Positions 1-8,188 of a stretch of 64,000 bases of DNA are shown here, piece after piece. A model generated the notes under the pieces. That model saw only the letters and a program-made list of their open reading frames with translations, was not told where the DNA came from and made no database searches. Made by a program: the position numbers and the translations under genes. Each line of letters opens with the position of its first letter. The stretch's first letter is position 1. The DNA is from Pseudoalteromonas sp. Scap06 (GTDB lineage: Bacteria > Pseudomonadota > Gammaproteobacteria > Enterobacterales > Alteromonadaceae). The stretch lies in assembly GCF_013394165.1 (NCBI RefSeq), contig NZ_CP041331.1, positions 682,001 through 746,000 on the forward strand, written 5' to 3'.

Positions 1-67
1 TACCGTTTTCAGTTGCCTGAATAATAATATCGTCAATCGGGCTGGGTAAACTGGTTTGCACTATCAT
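1..67 (-). CDS. ogt: Methylated-DNA-protein cysteine methyltransferase, N-terminus only (cut by window edge)
   Basis: Only the first 22 codons lie in the window. They read MIVQTSLPSPIDDIIIQATE and on, which resembles the N-terminal strand of Ogt-type O6-methylguanine methyltransferases. The start codon overlaps the stop of the upstream repair gene as ATGA (64-67), so the two are probably translationally coupled. The catalytic PCHR region is outside the window. The call rests mainly on context, since ogt often follows an Ada/AlkA-type gene, and on the short N-terminal match. Confidence 0.6.
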   Translation of the reverse strand, partial: MIVQTSLPSPIDDIIIQATENG

Positions 68-1416
68 AATTGCTGCCAAAGTTGAAAAGTTAAGTAAGAT
101 CGAAATGGTGCACAGTTCGCAGATTCAAACGAGCTTGCTGCCGCTTGGGCTTTTTTAACCCCTAAATCACCATCAAGTAAAATATCGGGTTGGCTTTGAC
201 CGCGCAGTTTTGCGTAATTAACCGTCCAAGGGCCAATTCCTTTTAAAGTAAGCCATTGGTCTAAATCATCCTCCTCGGGATGAGTAGCACAAAAATCAGC
301 AAGATTATGCAGTGCATTTTTACGTGCCTGCGGCATTTTAAAAAAAGTAAAGTCACTGCCTGCCACTACTTTAGGTGCTGGAAAGTACACATTTCCTTCT
401 TGCTGATCTGCAAGCTGATGCACCAATTGAGTCACTAAATTGTGCGCCGCAGTCACACTCACCTGCTGACCTAACACAGCGCGAATACCCGCTTCAAAGG
501 TTGACCAAATACCTGGTAACCTTAAGCCTTTAGTAAGTGGAAATGCATTATTAATATGCTCGTTTAAATGCGCCTCAATTAAATAAGTATCTGCATCTAA
601 ATCAAGTACACGGCGAATGTTGTTAATAACTGGCTGTAAATATTGCGTATTATCTATATCGATTTGCACCCGAAAATGATGTTTATCTGCAATAAATTCA
701 GCATTAAAGCGGCCTCTACACGATTTATAAGTAAAAGTACGCCCATAACTGGTTGGCGATAACCACTCTATTGGCTCTATTAGTCGTTTTGCTAAAAACC
801 CATGCAATGCCTGCCAGTTATACGGCGGACGAAAAGGCAAAATTAAGGTCAGCCCAAGATCAGTTGGGTGCTTGGCGGTTCTGAGCACTGAGGGCGCAAT
901 ATTAAGTTGTTTTAAAAAAGCATCATTGAATCGTCTTACACTTTTAAAGCCGGAGGCAAACGCTATCTCGGTAAGCGGTAAGCTGGTTTCTTGAATCAAT
1001 TTTTTTGCAAAATGGCATTGGTTAAATAACCGATATTGAGTAACTGAAAGACCAAAATATTGAGAAAAAAGCCGCCTTAAATAGCGGCTGCTTATTCCTA
1101 AACGCGCGGCAAGTACTTCACAATCACACTCGTTATATTGATCAATTAACTGTTTAGCACGCAATGCCGTGGTTTTTGATCCCAGCCAAGCAGCACTACC
1201 TGGTGCACTATCGGGCCTACAACGTATACAAGGCCTAAACCCTGCTTGCGCAGCAGAGTGCGCAAACTGATAGTAAGTTACATTTTTTTCATGCGCAGTG
1301 GGCGCAGGGCAAATTGGCCGACAATAAATACCTGTGGTTTTTACCGCTACATAAAAAAGCCCATCAAAACGCGCATCGCGGCTCTGACGCGCTTTTTGCC
1401 AATGCTGATTAACCAT
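64..1416 (-). CDS. alkA: Ada/AlkA-type fusion: methyl-phosphotriester sensor, AraC HTH and 3-methyladenine DNA glycosylase
   Basis: A 450-residue DNA alkylation repair protein in three parts. Residues 1-75 are an Ada zinc domain with Cys32, Cys36, Cys63 and Cys66; the equivalent of Cys32 accepts methyl groups from phosphotriesters in Ada. Residues about 85-180 are an AraC-type helix-turn-helix. Residues about 190-445 are an AlkA N-terminal domain and an HhH-GPD glycosylase, with LKGIGPWT as the hairpin and ILLDGDLGV carrying the likely catalytic Asp. The fusion therefore both senses damage and removes alkylated bases, and it probably activates its own operon as Ada does. Its stop overlaps the ogt start. 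The ATG is preceded by an AAGAG-type ribosome site. Confidence 0.9.
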   Translation of the reverse strand: MVNQHWQKARQSRDARFDGLFYVAVKTTGIYCRPICPAPTAHEKNVTYYQFAHSAAQAGFRPCIRCRPDSAPGSAAWLGSKTTALRAKQLIDQYNECDCEVLAARLGISSRYLRRLFSQYFGLSVTQYRLFNQCHFAKKLIQETSLPLTEIAFASGFKSVRRFNDAFLKQLNIAPSVLRTAKHPTDLGLTLILPFRPPYNWQALHGFLAKRLIEPIEWLSPTSYGRTFTYKSCRGRFNAEFIADKHHFRVQIDIDNTQYLQPVINNIRRVLDLDADTYLIEAHLNEHINNAFPLTKGLRLPGIWSTFEAGIRAVLGQQVSVTAAHNLVTQLVHQLADQQEGNVYFPAPKVVAGSDFTFFKMPQARKNALHNLADFCATHPEEDDLDQWLTLKGIGPWTVNYAKLRGQSQPDILLDGDLGVKKAQAAASSFESANCAPFRSYLTFQLWQQL

Positions 1417-1486
1417 AAATTGCTCTTATAAATTATGTAGCGCTTAGCTTAACAAAAACTAGATATAATACTGGCCATATTCGGTA

Positions 1487-1975
1487 CTAATCTTTGTTTG
1501 CAAAATCAATCAATGCCTGACCCGTTAAACGATATATAATCCATTCATTCTGAGGCTCAGCGCCCATGCTATTATAAAAATCAATCGCGGGTTTATTCCA
1601 ATCAAGCACTACCCACTCAAAGCGGCCACAGTCTTTGCTTATTGCTCTGTTTGCCAGCTCTTTCATGATTGCTTTACCGGCACCATTTCCACGGCTATCT
1701 GGGCTAACATATAAATCTTCTAAATAGAGACCATTTTTACCTAACCAAGTAGAGTAGTTGTAAAAATACACTGCAAAACCAATCGGCTCACCATCTTGTA
1801 AACAAATTAAACTGTGCGCTGTTGCGCCGTCGCAAAAAAGTGTATCTAAAATGGCTTGCTCATTGGTTTTAACTGCATCTGGCTCTTTTTCGTAAATGGC
1901 AAGCTCATTAATAAAATGCAGAATTGTTTTAGCATCACTTGGCTGTGCATCGCGAATTTCTATTGCTGTGTTCAT
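1487..1975 (-). CDS. GNAT N-acetyltransferase, diamine acetyltransferase-like
   Basis: A 162-residue single-domain GNAT protein. The acetyl-CoA loop appears as SPDSRGNGAGKAIMKEL (about residues 91-108), preceded by the strand LYLEDLYV. The C-terminal half has WVVLDWNKPAIDFYNSMGA, typical of spermidine/thialysine acetyltransferase relatives. Overall similarity is to SSAT-like enzymes that acetylate small amines, but the substrate cannot be read from the sequence. An AAGGA ribosome site lies about 9 bases before the ATG. It is monocistronic and in the same direction as the repair gene. Confidence 0.8.
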   Translation of the reverse strand: MNTAIEIRDAQPSDAKTILHFINELAIYEKEPDAVKTNEQAILDTLFCDGATAHSLICLQDGEPIGFAVYFYNYSTWLGKNGLYLEDLYVSPDSRGNGAGKAIMKELANRAISKDCGRFEWVVLDWNKPAIDFYNSMGAEPQNEWIIYRLTGQALIDFANKD

Positions 1976-2235
1976 TGTTATTGATCCTTTAAAAACTGCT
2001 TTTATGCCTATTAAATTTAAAATAAAAAGTGCCTAAATAATTATGATAACTTAAGCCATTAATACATTTATTTGTACCCTAGCATATCGTTTTTATATTC
2101 AATACGTAACTATCACGGGCTTATTTAAATTTAGCCATTAGGGTATCTAAAAAACAAATTAAAACAGCGCTTTTATAAATGGTTAAAAGTTGTCATTATG
2201 ATAAAAAAGTAAAGCAATAAGGGAGTTTAACTAAA

Positions 2236-3090
2236 ATGGGTCATGGTCACACACACAGTCACGTTGATGATAACCAAAGTGATAAACAGCTCACTCTTGC
2301 CGTATTTATAAATGTTTTACTGACTGTAGTGCAAGTTGTTGGCGGCGTATTTTCTGGCAGTCTTTCATTAATTGCCGATGCTCTACATAACCTAAGTGAT
2401 GCGGCTTCTATTTTTATCGCCCTCGTTGCTCGAAAAATTGGCAATAAGCAGGCTGATACAACCCATCATTTTGGCTACAAACGTGCAGAGATACTAGCAA
2501 CCCTTTTTAATAGCACTACGTTAATAGTCATCGGTGGTTATTTAATTTTTGAAGCGATAAATAGTTATTTAAACCCCCAACCAATTAACGGTTGGATTAT
2601 TGTGTGGGTTGCTGCATTTGCGCTACTCATTGATTTAGTCACTGCGTTGTTAACTTATAAAGCTGGCGCTAAAAACAATATGAATATAAAGGCAGCGTTT
2701 ATTCATAACGTATCGGATGCAATGGCATCAATAGTCGTTATTATTGCGGGTACTTTAATTATTTTATATCAATGGTATGTAGTTGATTTAATAGCGACCA
2801 TTTTAATATCACTATATGTTATTTATCATGGTGTATTATTACTTAAAGCGAGCTGCAGTATTTTAATGCAAGCAGCCCCCATTGGTTTTGACCAGCAACT
2901 TATCAGCAAAAAATTACTGCAACAGTTTGCCATTACGCAAATAAAATCTATAAAAGCATGGCAACTGGACGATACTACTACTCACTGTGAAATTGTGATG
3001 CAAACAGATACCCCTATTGAGCTTAACGCCATCAAAAACTATTTACATGATGAATTTGCAATTGAGCACTGCGTAATTGAGTGCTATTAA
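2236..3090 (+). CDS. CDF family cation efflux protein (CzcD/ZitB type)
   Basis: A 284-residue inner-membrane divalent-metal/proton antiporter. The His-rich N-terminus (MGHGHTHSH) is typical of zinc-exporting CDF proteins. Six transmembrane segments follow, then a cytoplasmic C-terminal metal-sensing domain of about 80 residues. Both halves of the canonical metal site are present: IADALHNLSDAA in TM2 and FIHNVSDAMAS in TM5, each giving HxxxD. Zinc is the likeliest substrate, with Co, Cd or Fe possible. A GGGAG sequence lies about 10 bases upstream of the ATG. Compare the second CDF at 28409-29302, whose TM2 site is altered. Confidence 0.88.
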   Translation: MGHGHTHSHVDDNQSDKQLTLAVFINVLLTVVQVVGGVFSGSLSLIADALHNLSDAASIFIALVARKIGNKQADTTHHFGYKRAEILATLFNSTTLIVIGGYLIFEAINSYLNPQPINGWIIVWVAAFALLIDLVTALLTYKAGAKNNMNIKAAFIHNVSDAMASIVVIIAGTLIILYQWYVVDLIATILISLYVIYHGVLLLKASCSILMQAAPIGFDQQLISKKLLQQFAITQIKSIKAWQLDDTTTHCEIVMQTDTPIELNAIKNYLHDEFAIEHCVIECY

Positions 3091-3267
3091 CCTCGGTGTG
3101 ATTCTACAAGGTGCCTTGTAATTAAAGCTGAACGCATCTTTATTTTAATGCCTTGTGCAACATAACGCAGAAGGCCTGCTAACAATAATCCACTATCGGT
3201 ACGAGTAAAACATCTATTTTTAACACAACGTTATATTCAAATCCCTACCAGCACCTAAAACACAAAT

Positions 3268-3286
3268 AGAAATGATTATCATTAAC
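3268..3286 (+). promoter_or_regulatory. Fur box upstream of TonB-dependent receptor
   Basis: AGAAATGATTATCATTAAC matches the 19-base Fur consensus at 14 positions by eye, including the core TGATnATCATTA. It sits 77 bases before the receptor start, in the right place to block its promoter. It implies iron-repressed expression of the receptor. Confidence 0.8.
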
Positions 3287-3362
3287 CTTGCGTTTACTTT
3301 AAATTACTCTTAATATTGCGCCCATCATTAATACACTTAAACCATTCAAACGAAGGACCCGC

Positions 3363-5501
3363 ATGTTTAAAACATCTCTGAGCTTAATAGCATTAATAGT
3401 CAGTGGCGCCAGTATTGCAGACGAATCAACGATCCAAAGAAATTTAAATCAAACAGAAATGGAGCACGTTATTGTTTCGGGGAGTCGTGTTTTTGAAAGT
3501 ATTGATGAGGTCCCTGCTTCCATAACTATTATTAGTCAAAAACAAATAGAAGCACATTTAAAAGTTAATCCAGAATTACAAAGCCTTTTAGCACAAATGG
3601 TTCCTGGCCTTGCTCCAGATACTGGAAGCTCAAGTAATTCAGGACAAACTCTACGCGGACGCGCCCCACTGATCATGATTGATGGCGTGCCACAATCAAC
3701 ACCACTGCGTAACGGATCATTAGGCGTAAAAACCTTAGATCCAAGCGCAATAGGTCGAATAGAAGTCATTAAAGGAGCAACGTCGATTTATGGTAACGGC
3801 GCATCAGGCGGAATTATTAACTATATTACCAAGCAAGCACAAAGCGATGGCCAAACCCAAGGTGAAATAAGCTTATCGAGTCGTTTTAGTGCGGTAAAAC
3901 TCGAAGAAAGCGCCGGCGCAAGGGTATCTGCTGCATTGAATGGTCGTGCCGATAAATTTAGCTACTTAGTAACTGCAAGCTATGAAGAAAACGGTGTACA
4001 ACGCGATTCGCAAGGCGATATTCTCGGTTTACAATATGGTTTATCTGATGCCGTTACACAAAATTACTTCACTAAGCTTGGCTATGACTTTGATGATGAA
4101 AAGCAACTCCAATTTAGTTATAACTACTTTAGTTCACAACAAAAAACCGATTTAGGCGATGTTGTTGGTGATATGAGCCTAGGAGAAAAAACCTACGCCA
4201 TTCATGTGCCGTCAGAATTGCAAAAACAAGGTAAACCCCAAGGGCCAGAAGGCAACGAAAATATAACCTTAAAATACACCGACTACGCACTGCTTGAAAA
4301 CACACAAATGACGTTAGACCTCTATACGCAAGATATAGAAAATGTGTTTTTCTTCTCTCCAAGCCTTGCCAATCCTGATGAGAATTATCAAGGTGGTCAA
4401 TCCGTTATAAGTTCAGAAAAAAAAGGCGCCAGAGCAACTTTTAATACCCAGGTTGACTTTGACTCAGTTGAAGCGTCATTTATTTACGGAATTGATGCAT
4501 TAAATGATGTGACTGCACAACCGCTAGTTGATGGCCGGGTTTGGGTGCCAGAAATGGACATGAAAAGTGTCGCGGGCTTTTTACAAACTAAGTGGGTTAT
4601 TGCTAATGACTTAATAATAAAGGCCGGTGTACGCAAAGAAAATATCGACCTTAGCGTAGACGATTATCGCACGCTTAAATTATGTAAAACAGCCACGCAA
4701 TGCTCTGTGCCAATTAGCGTAAAAGGCGACACAGTTGATTACAATGCTACAACCTATAACGTGGGCATCAAATACAATCTAGATGAAAGATTCAGCCCCT
4801 TTTTAAACTACTCACAGGGATCTGATATATCTGATATTGGCCGCCTACTTCGCTCTGCTACAGTAAATGATATAGGCCTTATTCAAACACAAGCTTCAAT
4901 TATCGATAATTATGAAATTGGTTTTAACTCTCAATTTGATGCAGTTCGTTTAGAAGTCGCAGCATATCGAAGCACCTCTGAGCTTGGCACTACAAACAAA
5001 TTTAATGAAGTAACGGGTGTTTATGAACCGGTTAGAGCACCTCAAAAAATTTGGGGTTATGAAGCCTTAGTAGACTACACCATAAACCCATCTCTTAAAT
5101 TACTGGCAACGTATAGTTATGTAGAAGGTAAAAATACTGAAGCAGATATATATTTAGGCTCTAAGCAAATCAGTCCACCAAAAGCCACAGCCAACCTTAA
5201 CTGGCAACCTACGGACACCCTGTCACTAACATTAAGTTACTTGTATGTGGGTGATAGAAAACGCTTTGCTCCTAATGATAATGGTAAATATGTTGGCGAT
5301 CAGGGGCCTGTCGATAACTACACGGTTTTTAATTTAAGCGGTCAGTATCAGTTTGCAGACAACTGGCAAGGTTTTATCGGGATAGAAAACCTATTTAATC
5401 AAGACTACTTCCCTGCCCGTGCGCAATCTTACACCTATGGTGGATACAACATTAAAGGTTTAGGTACAACGGCCACAGTGGGTGTTACTTATCAATTTTG
5501 A
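3363..5501 (+). CDS. TonB-dependent siderophore receptor
   Basis: A 712-residue outer-membrane receptor. A signal peptide of about 19 residues (MFKTSLSLIALIVSGASIA) is followed by a plug domain at about 35-155, with RGRAPLIMIDGVP, IGRIEVIKGATS and IYGNGASGGIINYITK, the usual plug signatures. The rest is a 22-stranded barrel ending in VGVTYQF, the C-terminal aromatic signal for BAM insertion. Together with the Fur box upstream this supports ferric-siderophore import. The ligand is unknown. The closest general type is the ferric hydroxamate or catecholate receptor class. An AAGGA ribosome site lies 6 bases before the ATG. No transport genes for the periplasm or inner membrane are adjacent. Confidence 0.9.
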   Translation: MFKTSLSLIALIVSGASIADESTIQRNLNQTEMEHVIVSGSRVFESIDEVPASITIISQKQIEAHLKVNPELQSLLAQMVPGLAPDTGSSSNSGQTLRGRAPLIMIDGVPQSTPLRNGSLGVKTLDPSAIGRIEVIKGATSIYGNGASGGIINYITKQAQSDGQTQGEISLSSRFSAVKLEESAGARVSAALNGRADKFSYLVTASYEENGVQRDSQGDILGLQYGLSDAVTQNYFTKLGYDFDDEKQLQFSYNYFSSQQKTDLGDVVGDMSLGEKTYAIHVPSELQKQGKPQGPEGNENITLKYTDYALLENTQMTLDLYTQDIENVFFFSPSLANPDENYQGGQSVISSEKKGARATFNTQVDFDSVEASFIYGIDALNDVTAQPLVDGRVWVPEMDMKSVAGFLQTKWVIANDLIIKAGVRKENIDLSVDDYRTLKLCKTATQCSVPISVKGDTVDYNATTYNVGIKYNLDERFSPFLNYSQGSDISDIGRLLRSATVNDIGLIQTQASIIDNYEIGFNSQFDAVRLEVAAYRSTSELGTTNKFNEVTGVYEPVRAPQKIWGYEALVDYTINPSLKLLATYSYVEGKNTEADIYLGSKQISPPKATANLNWQPTDTLSLTLSYLYVGDRKRFAPNDNGKYVGDQGPVDNYTVFNLSGQYQFADNWQGFIGIENLFNQDYFPARAQSYTYGGYNIKGLGTTATVGVTYQF

Positions 5502-5508
5502 TCACTTA

Positions 5509-5537
5509 CGCGTTCATACTTTTACGGTATGAACGCG
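5509..5537 (+). terminator. Hairpin after TonB receptor
   Basis: An 11-base perfect stem, CGCGTTCATAC with GTATGAACGCG, starts 7 bases after the receptor stop. There is no long T-run behind it, so it may be a weak terminator or an RNA-stabilising hairpin. Confidence 0.5.
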
Positions 5538-5721
5538 CTTATACCCTCAACTAACTTGCTGATCTAAAATACAAATAACAACTTGTCCATTTATTAACCA
5601 GCAATGCAAACTTAAACGAGAATCAAACTCAATATTAACCATATGATTTATAAGTAAATTACTTGCAATTCTGTGCCTATATACTAGACTAGCCACAATT
5701 AGAATTTTTAGGATAAGCGCT

Positions 5722-6195
5722 ATGAAAGGTAATCAAAAAGTAATCGACGCCTTCAATACATTGTTAGCTAACGAATTAGCTGCTATTGACCAGTATTTTA
5801 TTCATTCTCGTATGTACGACGATTGGGGCTTAAACAAACTTTATGAGCGTCTTAACCATGAAATGGAAGAAGAAAAAGATCACGCTGATTGGCTAATCAA
5901 GCGTATTCTTTTTTTAGAAGGCGTACCAAACATGACTAAACGTCGTGATCTGTTAATTGGTGACGATGTAAAAAGCATGATGCAAAACGACTTAACCTTA
6001 GAACTTGAAGTGGTTGAGTGTGTTAAAGAGGTTATTGCTATCTGTGAACAACAGCAAGATTATCAATCTCGTGAAATTTTAGAAAAGCTATTATTTGATA
6101 CCGAAGAAGATCACGTTTACTGGTTAGAGCAACAACTGGGTCTGATTGACAAAATTGGCACTCAAAACTATCACCAAGCTCAAATGGGCGAATAA
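5722..6195 (+). CDS. bfr: Bacterioferritin subunit with ferroxidase centre but no haem-ligand Met
   Basis: A 157-residue four-helix ferritin-like subunit. Ferroxidase ligands are all present: Glu18, Glu51, His54, Glu94, Glu128 and His131 (the last two shifted by one residue relative to E. coli E127/H130). The residue equivalent to the haem-binding Met52 is Lys52. This subunit should oxidise and store iron but cannot supply an axial haem ligand. It is the first gene of a pair, 11 bases before the second subunit, which has the opposite pattern. Similar two-subunit bacterioferritins occur in Neisseria. An AGGA ribosome site precedes the ATG. Confidence 0.93.
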   Translation: MKGNQKVIDAFNTLLANELAAIDQYFIHSRMYDDWGLNKLYERLNHEMEEEKDHADWLIKRILFLEGVPNMTKRRDLLIGDDVKSMMQNDLTLELEVVECVKEVIAICEQQQDYQSREILEKLLFDTEEDHVYWLEQQLGLIDKIGTQNYHQAQMGE

Positions 6196-6206
6196 GGACT
6201 TATATT

Positions 6207-6671
6207 ATGAAAGGCGATAAAGACGTTATTGCAGCACTAAATAAAGTACTTGCTAATGAGCTTGTGGGTATTAACCAATACTTTTTACATGCACGCATGT
6301 TTAAAGATTTTGGTTTTAGTAAACTAGACAAAGCTGATTACAAAGTATCGATACAAAAAATGAAAAACGCCGATCGTTTAATTGAGCGTATTTTATTTTT
6401 AGAAGGCCTGCCTAACCTTCAAGATTTAGGACGCTTACGCATTGGTGAAAACAGCGAAGAAATGATTGCCGCTAACATGAGCTTTGAACTTGATACAGTA
6501 GATGAGCTACGTGCTGCGATTAAACTAGCTGAAAGTAAAAAAGATTACATTAGCCGTGAAGCGCTCGATAACATTTTAAATGAGCAAGAAGAGCAAATTG
6601 ATTGGCTAGAAACACAGCAACTGCTGATCAAAAACACTGGGCTTGAAAACTACTTACAATCGCAATTGTAG
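6207..6671 (+). CDS. bfr: Bacterioferritin subunit with haem-ligand Met but degenerate ferroxidase centre
   Basis: A 154-residue paralogue of the preceding subunit. Met52, the axial haem ligand, is present, but four of the six ferroxidase ligands are lost: Lys51, Asn54, Gln127 and Gln130. Only Glu18 and Glu94 remain. It should bind haem between subunits for electron release and rely on its partner for iron oxidation. The genes are 11 bases apart with an AAGGA site in the gap and end in a shared terminator, so a mixed 24-subunit shell is likely. That assembly is an inference from the family. Confidence 0.93.
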   Translation: MKGDKDVIAALNKVLANELVGINQYFLHARMFKDFGFSKLDKADYKVSIQKMKNADRLIERILFLEGLPNLQDLGRLRIGENSEEMIAANMSFELDTVDELRAAIKLAESKKDYISREALDNILNEQEEQIDWLETQQLLIKNTGLENYLQSQL

Positions 6672-6688
6672 GTTAAAGTTATAAATAC

Positions 6689-6717
6689 AAAAAAAGCAGC
6701 TAAGGCTGCTTTTTTTA
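6689..6717 (+). terminator. Rho-independent terminator of the bacterioferritin operon
   Basis: The stem AAAAAGCAGC with GCTGCTTTTT around a short loop, followed by a run of T, lies 18 bases after the second bacterioferritin stop. The A-run on the other strand lets it serve bfd as well. Confidence 0.85.
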
Positions 6718-6779
6718 TGTTTAATTTTTTAAATGTTATACCAATTCGTTTAGATAGGGCCTACTTTTATAAATTACTA

Positions 6780-6974
6780 TTAAGCCACTTGATCGGTTAT
6801 ATCTGCAATTTGAATCAGTTTACGATTGAGGATCTTTTTAGTACAGCAACAACACTTACCGCATTGGCTGCCCACTTTAAGCTCTTTAGTTAGCTCGCGC
6901 ATGGTAGTAGCACCATCGTCGATGGTTTGCTCAATTTTTTTATCGGTCACACCGTGACAAAGACAAACATACAT
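6780..6974 (-). CDS. bfd: Bacterioferritin-associated ferredoxin Bfd
   Basis: A 64-residue [2Fe-2S] protein read from the internal Met, giving MYVCLCHGVTDKKI. The four cluster cysteines are the CxC pair near the N-terminus and the Cys pair in SQCGKCCC. Bfd binds haem-containing bacterioferritin and passes electrons to release stored iron. It converges on the two bacterioferritin genes, completing a store-and-release set. The reading frame extends 4 codons upstream to another ATG, but the conserved family start is the one chosen. The extra cysteines after the second pair are unusual. Confidence 0.9.
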   Translation of the reverse strand: MYVCLCHGVTDKKIEQTIDDGATTMRELTKELKVGSQCGKCCCCTKKILNRKLIQIADITDQVA

Positions 6975-7024
6975 GAATACAAACAACTCTCAATTTTATT
7001 TAGTGGGTTTATATTAATCTAAAC

Positions 7025-7041
7025 GAAAATAGTTATCAATT
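7025..7041 (-). promoter_or_regulatory. Possible weak Fur site upstream of bfd
   Basis: On the minus strand AATTGATAACTATTTTC resembles half of a Fur box, with about 11 of 15 core positions matching by eye. It is about 50 bases before the bfd start. bfd is Fur-regulated in several gammaproteobacteria, which makes the site plausible, but the match is weak. Confidence 0.3.
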
Positions 7042-7145
7042 GGTTTTTTATAAAATTTGAATTTTTTGCATTTTTTTGGCCAACGCCACTTAAGTTGAGA
7101 ATTCGCGGCAGGTTGAGAATTGTTTGAATTTCATTCGAAGTATGG

Positions 7146-7310
7146 CACTTAAATTGAGATTTATTAACTAAAGTCTCGCCTTAAATTTAAGTAGGTTTAG
7201 TTAAATAGTTGAATGATTTAAATTAATTTCATTAAGGCTGAAGAAACCTTAATGTATAAATACAAAATTAGTGCATGGACTCTGTACGGTTTGTGAAATA
7301 AGCAGACATT
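7146..7310 (+). repeat. Left copy of 160-base direct repeat bounding the stress-gene island
   Basis: Positions 7146-7199 are identical over 54 bases to 11806-11859. The following 110 bases are related but diverged, ending in the shared AGCAGACATT. The identical part contains an inverted repeat, ACTTAAATTGAGA with TCTC...AATTTAAGT, able to form a hairpin. The copies are in the same orientation and enclose about 4.5 kb. No transposase is present. The family of the repeat is not recognised. Confidence 0.85.
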
Positions 7311-7442
7311 CACATAAAAATCGCTTATGTCCCACATATTTTAACTTAAAGACTTTTTTACGCTTTCTGTAGTAAGTTATTAACTAGTCGTTGATAACTT
7401 GCAACGGAGCTGTAGCTTCATATATTAGCTGACTATCTAGGT

Positions 7443-7475
7443 AAAACACCATGTAAGTAAGAACAAGGTGTTTTT
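7443..7475 (-). terminator. Hairpin downstream of mdaB
   Basis: AAAACACC and GGTGTTTT form an 8-base stem around a loop of about 16 bases, about 55 bases beyond the mdaB stop. The stem has T-runs on both strands. It is a probable terminator of moderate strength. Confidence 0.5.
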
Positions 7476-7530
7476 ATGAGGCATAAAGTCCGTAGAGTAG
7501 AGCTACTTAAAAATACTTAACAATGCTAAA

Positions 7531-8115
7531 TCAGATCTTAAGTGCTGCACCCAAATGTAGTTTATATCGCTCCATATCGACTTTTACTTGGGGATTTTTC
7601 ATAACATCGCTGCAAATAAAAGTTTCTAGTGGCTTCATTCCTAAAAACTGATTTGCTTTATGCACGGGTAAATACACACCATCTACCCCAGTCCCCTCAA
7701 AAAACTGCTCACTATCGATGAACGCATCTATTGGGGCATTCCACGTGACAGAAAGCATGTACTTTTTACCGTGAAGTAAACCTCCAGATCCATACTGCTT
7801 TGAAATATCACCTCTAGACCTACCGTCGCTTTCATACAACTTCCCGTGCCCTTTGGTAAACACCTCATCCATGTACTTTTTCACAGTCCAAGGAGGCCCC
7901 ATCCACCATGCGGGCATCTGAAAGATTACCAAGTCAGCCCACAGCCATTTAGAAATTTCTTCATCGACATCATATCCCTTATCAATAGTCGTGTTACGAA
8001 CATTACAGTTACTTTGTTCAAAGAAGTTTTCAGCAAAGGCTGTGAGCGAATTGTTAAGCTCACCTTGAGAGTGAGCGAAACATTTACCGCCATTTAAAAT
8101 TAAGATATTTTTCAC
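7531..8115 (-). CDS. mdaB: MdaB-like NAD(P)H quinone reductase
   Basis: A 194-residue flavodoxin-fold FAD enzyme. MKNILILNGGKCFAHSQGEL opens with the flavin-phosphate loop, and FQMPAWWMGPPWTVKKYMD and LSVTWNAP are strongly MdaB-like. MdaB makes two-electron reductions of quinones, avoiding semiquinone radicals. The start codon is GTG (8113-8115) with only a weak upstream GGG. In E. coli mdaB sits next to ygiN; here a YgiN-like gene is three genes upstream on the same strand, supporting a shared quinone-handling role. It is the last gene of the island on this strand. Confidence 0.9.
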   Translation of the reverse strand: MKNILILNGGKCFAHSQGELNNSLTAFAENFFEQSNCNVRNTTIDKGYDVDEEISKWLWADLVIFQMPAWWMGPPWTVKKYMDEVFTKGHGKLYESDGRSRGDISKQYGSGGLLHGKKYMLSVTWNAPIDAFIDSEQFFEGTGVDGVYLPVHKANQFLGMKPLETFICSDVMKNPQVKVDMERYKLHLGAALKI

Positions 8116-8188
8116 TATGTACTACTACCCATTCTTTCTTGAAATTCACTTAAAAACCTTTAATTGATAAGTGTCTGAAATTAAATAT

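Larger units (their letters stand above)
6987..7530. other. Gene-free region with left direct repeat
   Basis: About 540 bases with no convincing gene. It holds a possible Fur-like site upstream of bfd, three iterations of a TTGAGAATT-like motif (about 7087-7165), the left copy of a large direct repeat (7146-7310) and a hairpin (7443-7475). It looks like the edge of an acquired or rearranged segment. Confidence 0.6.
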
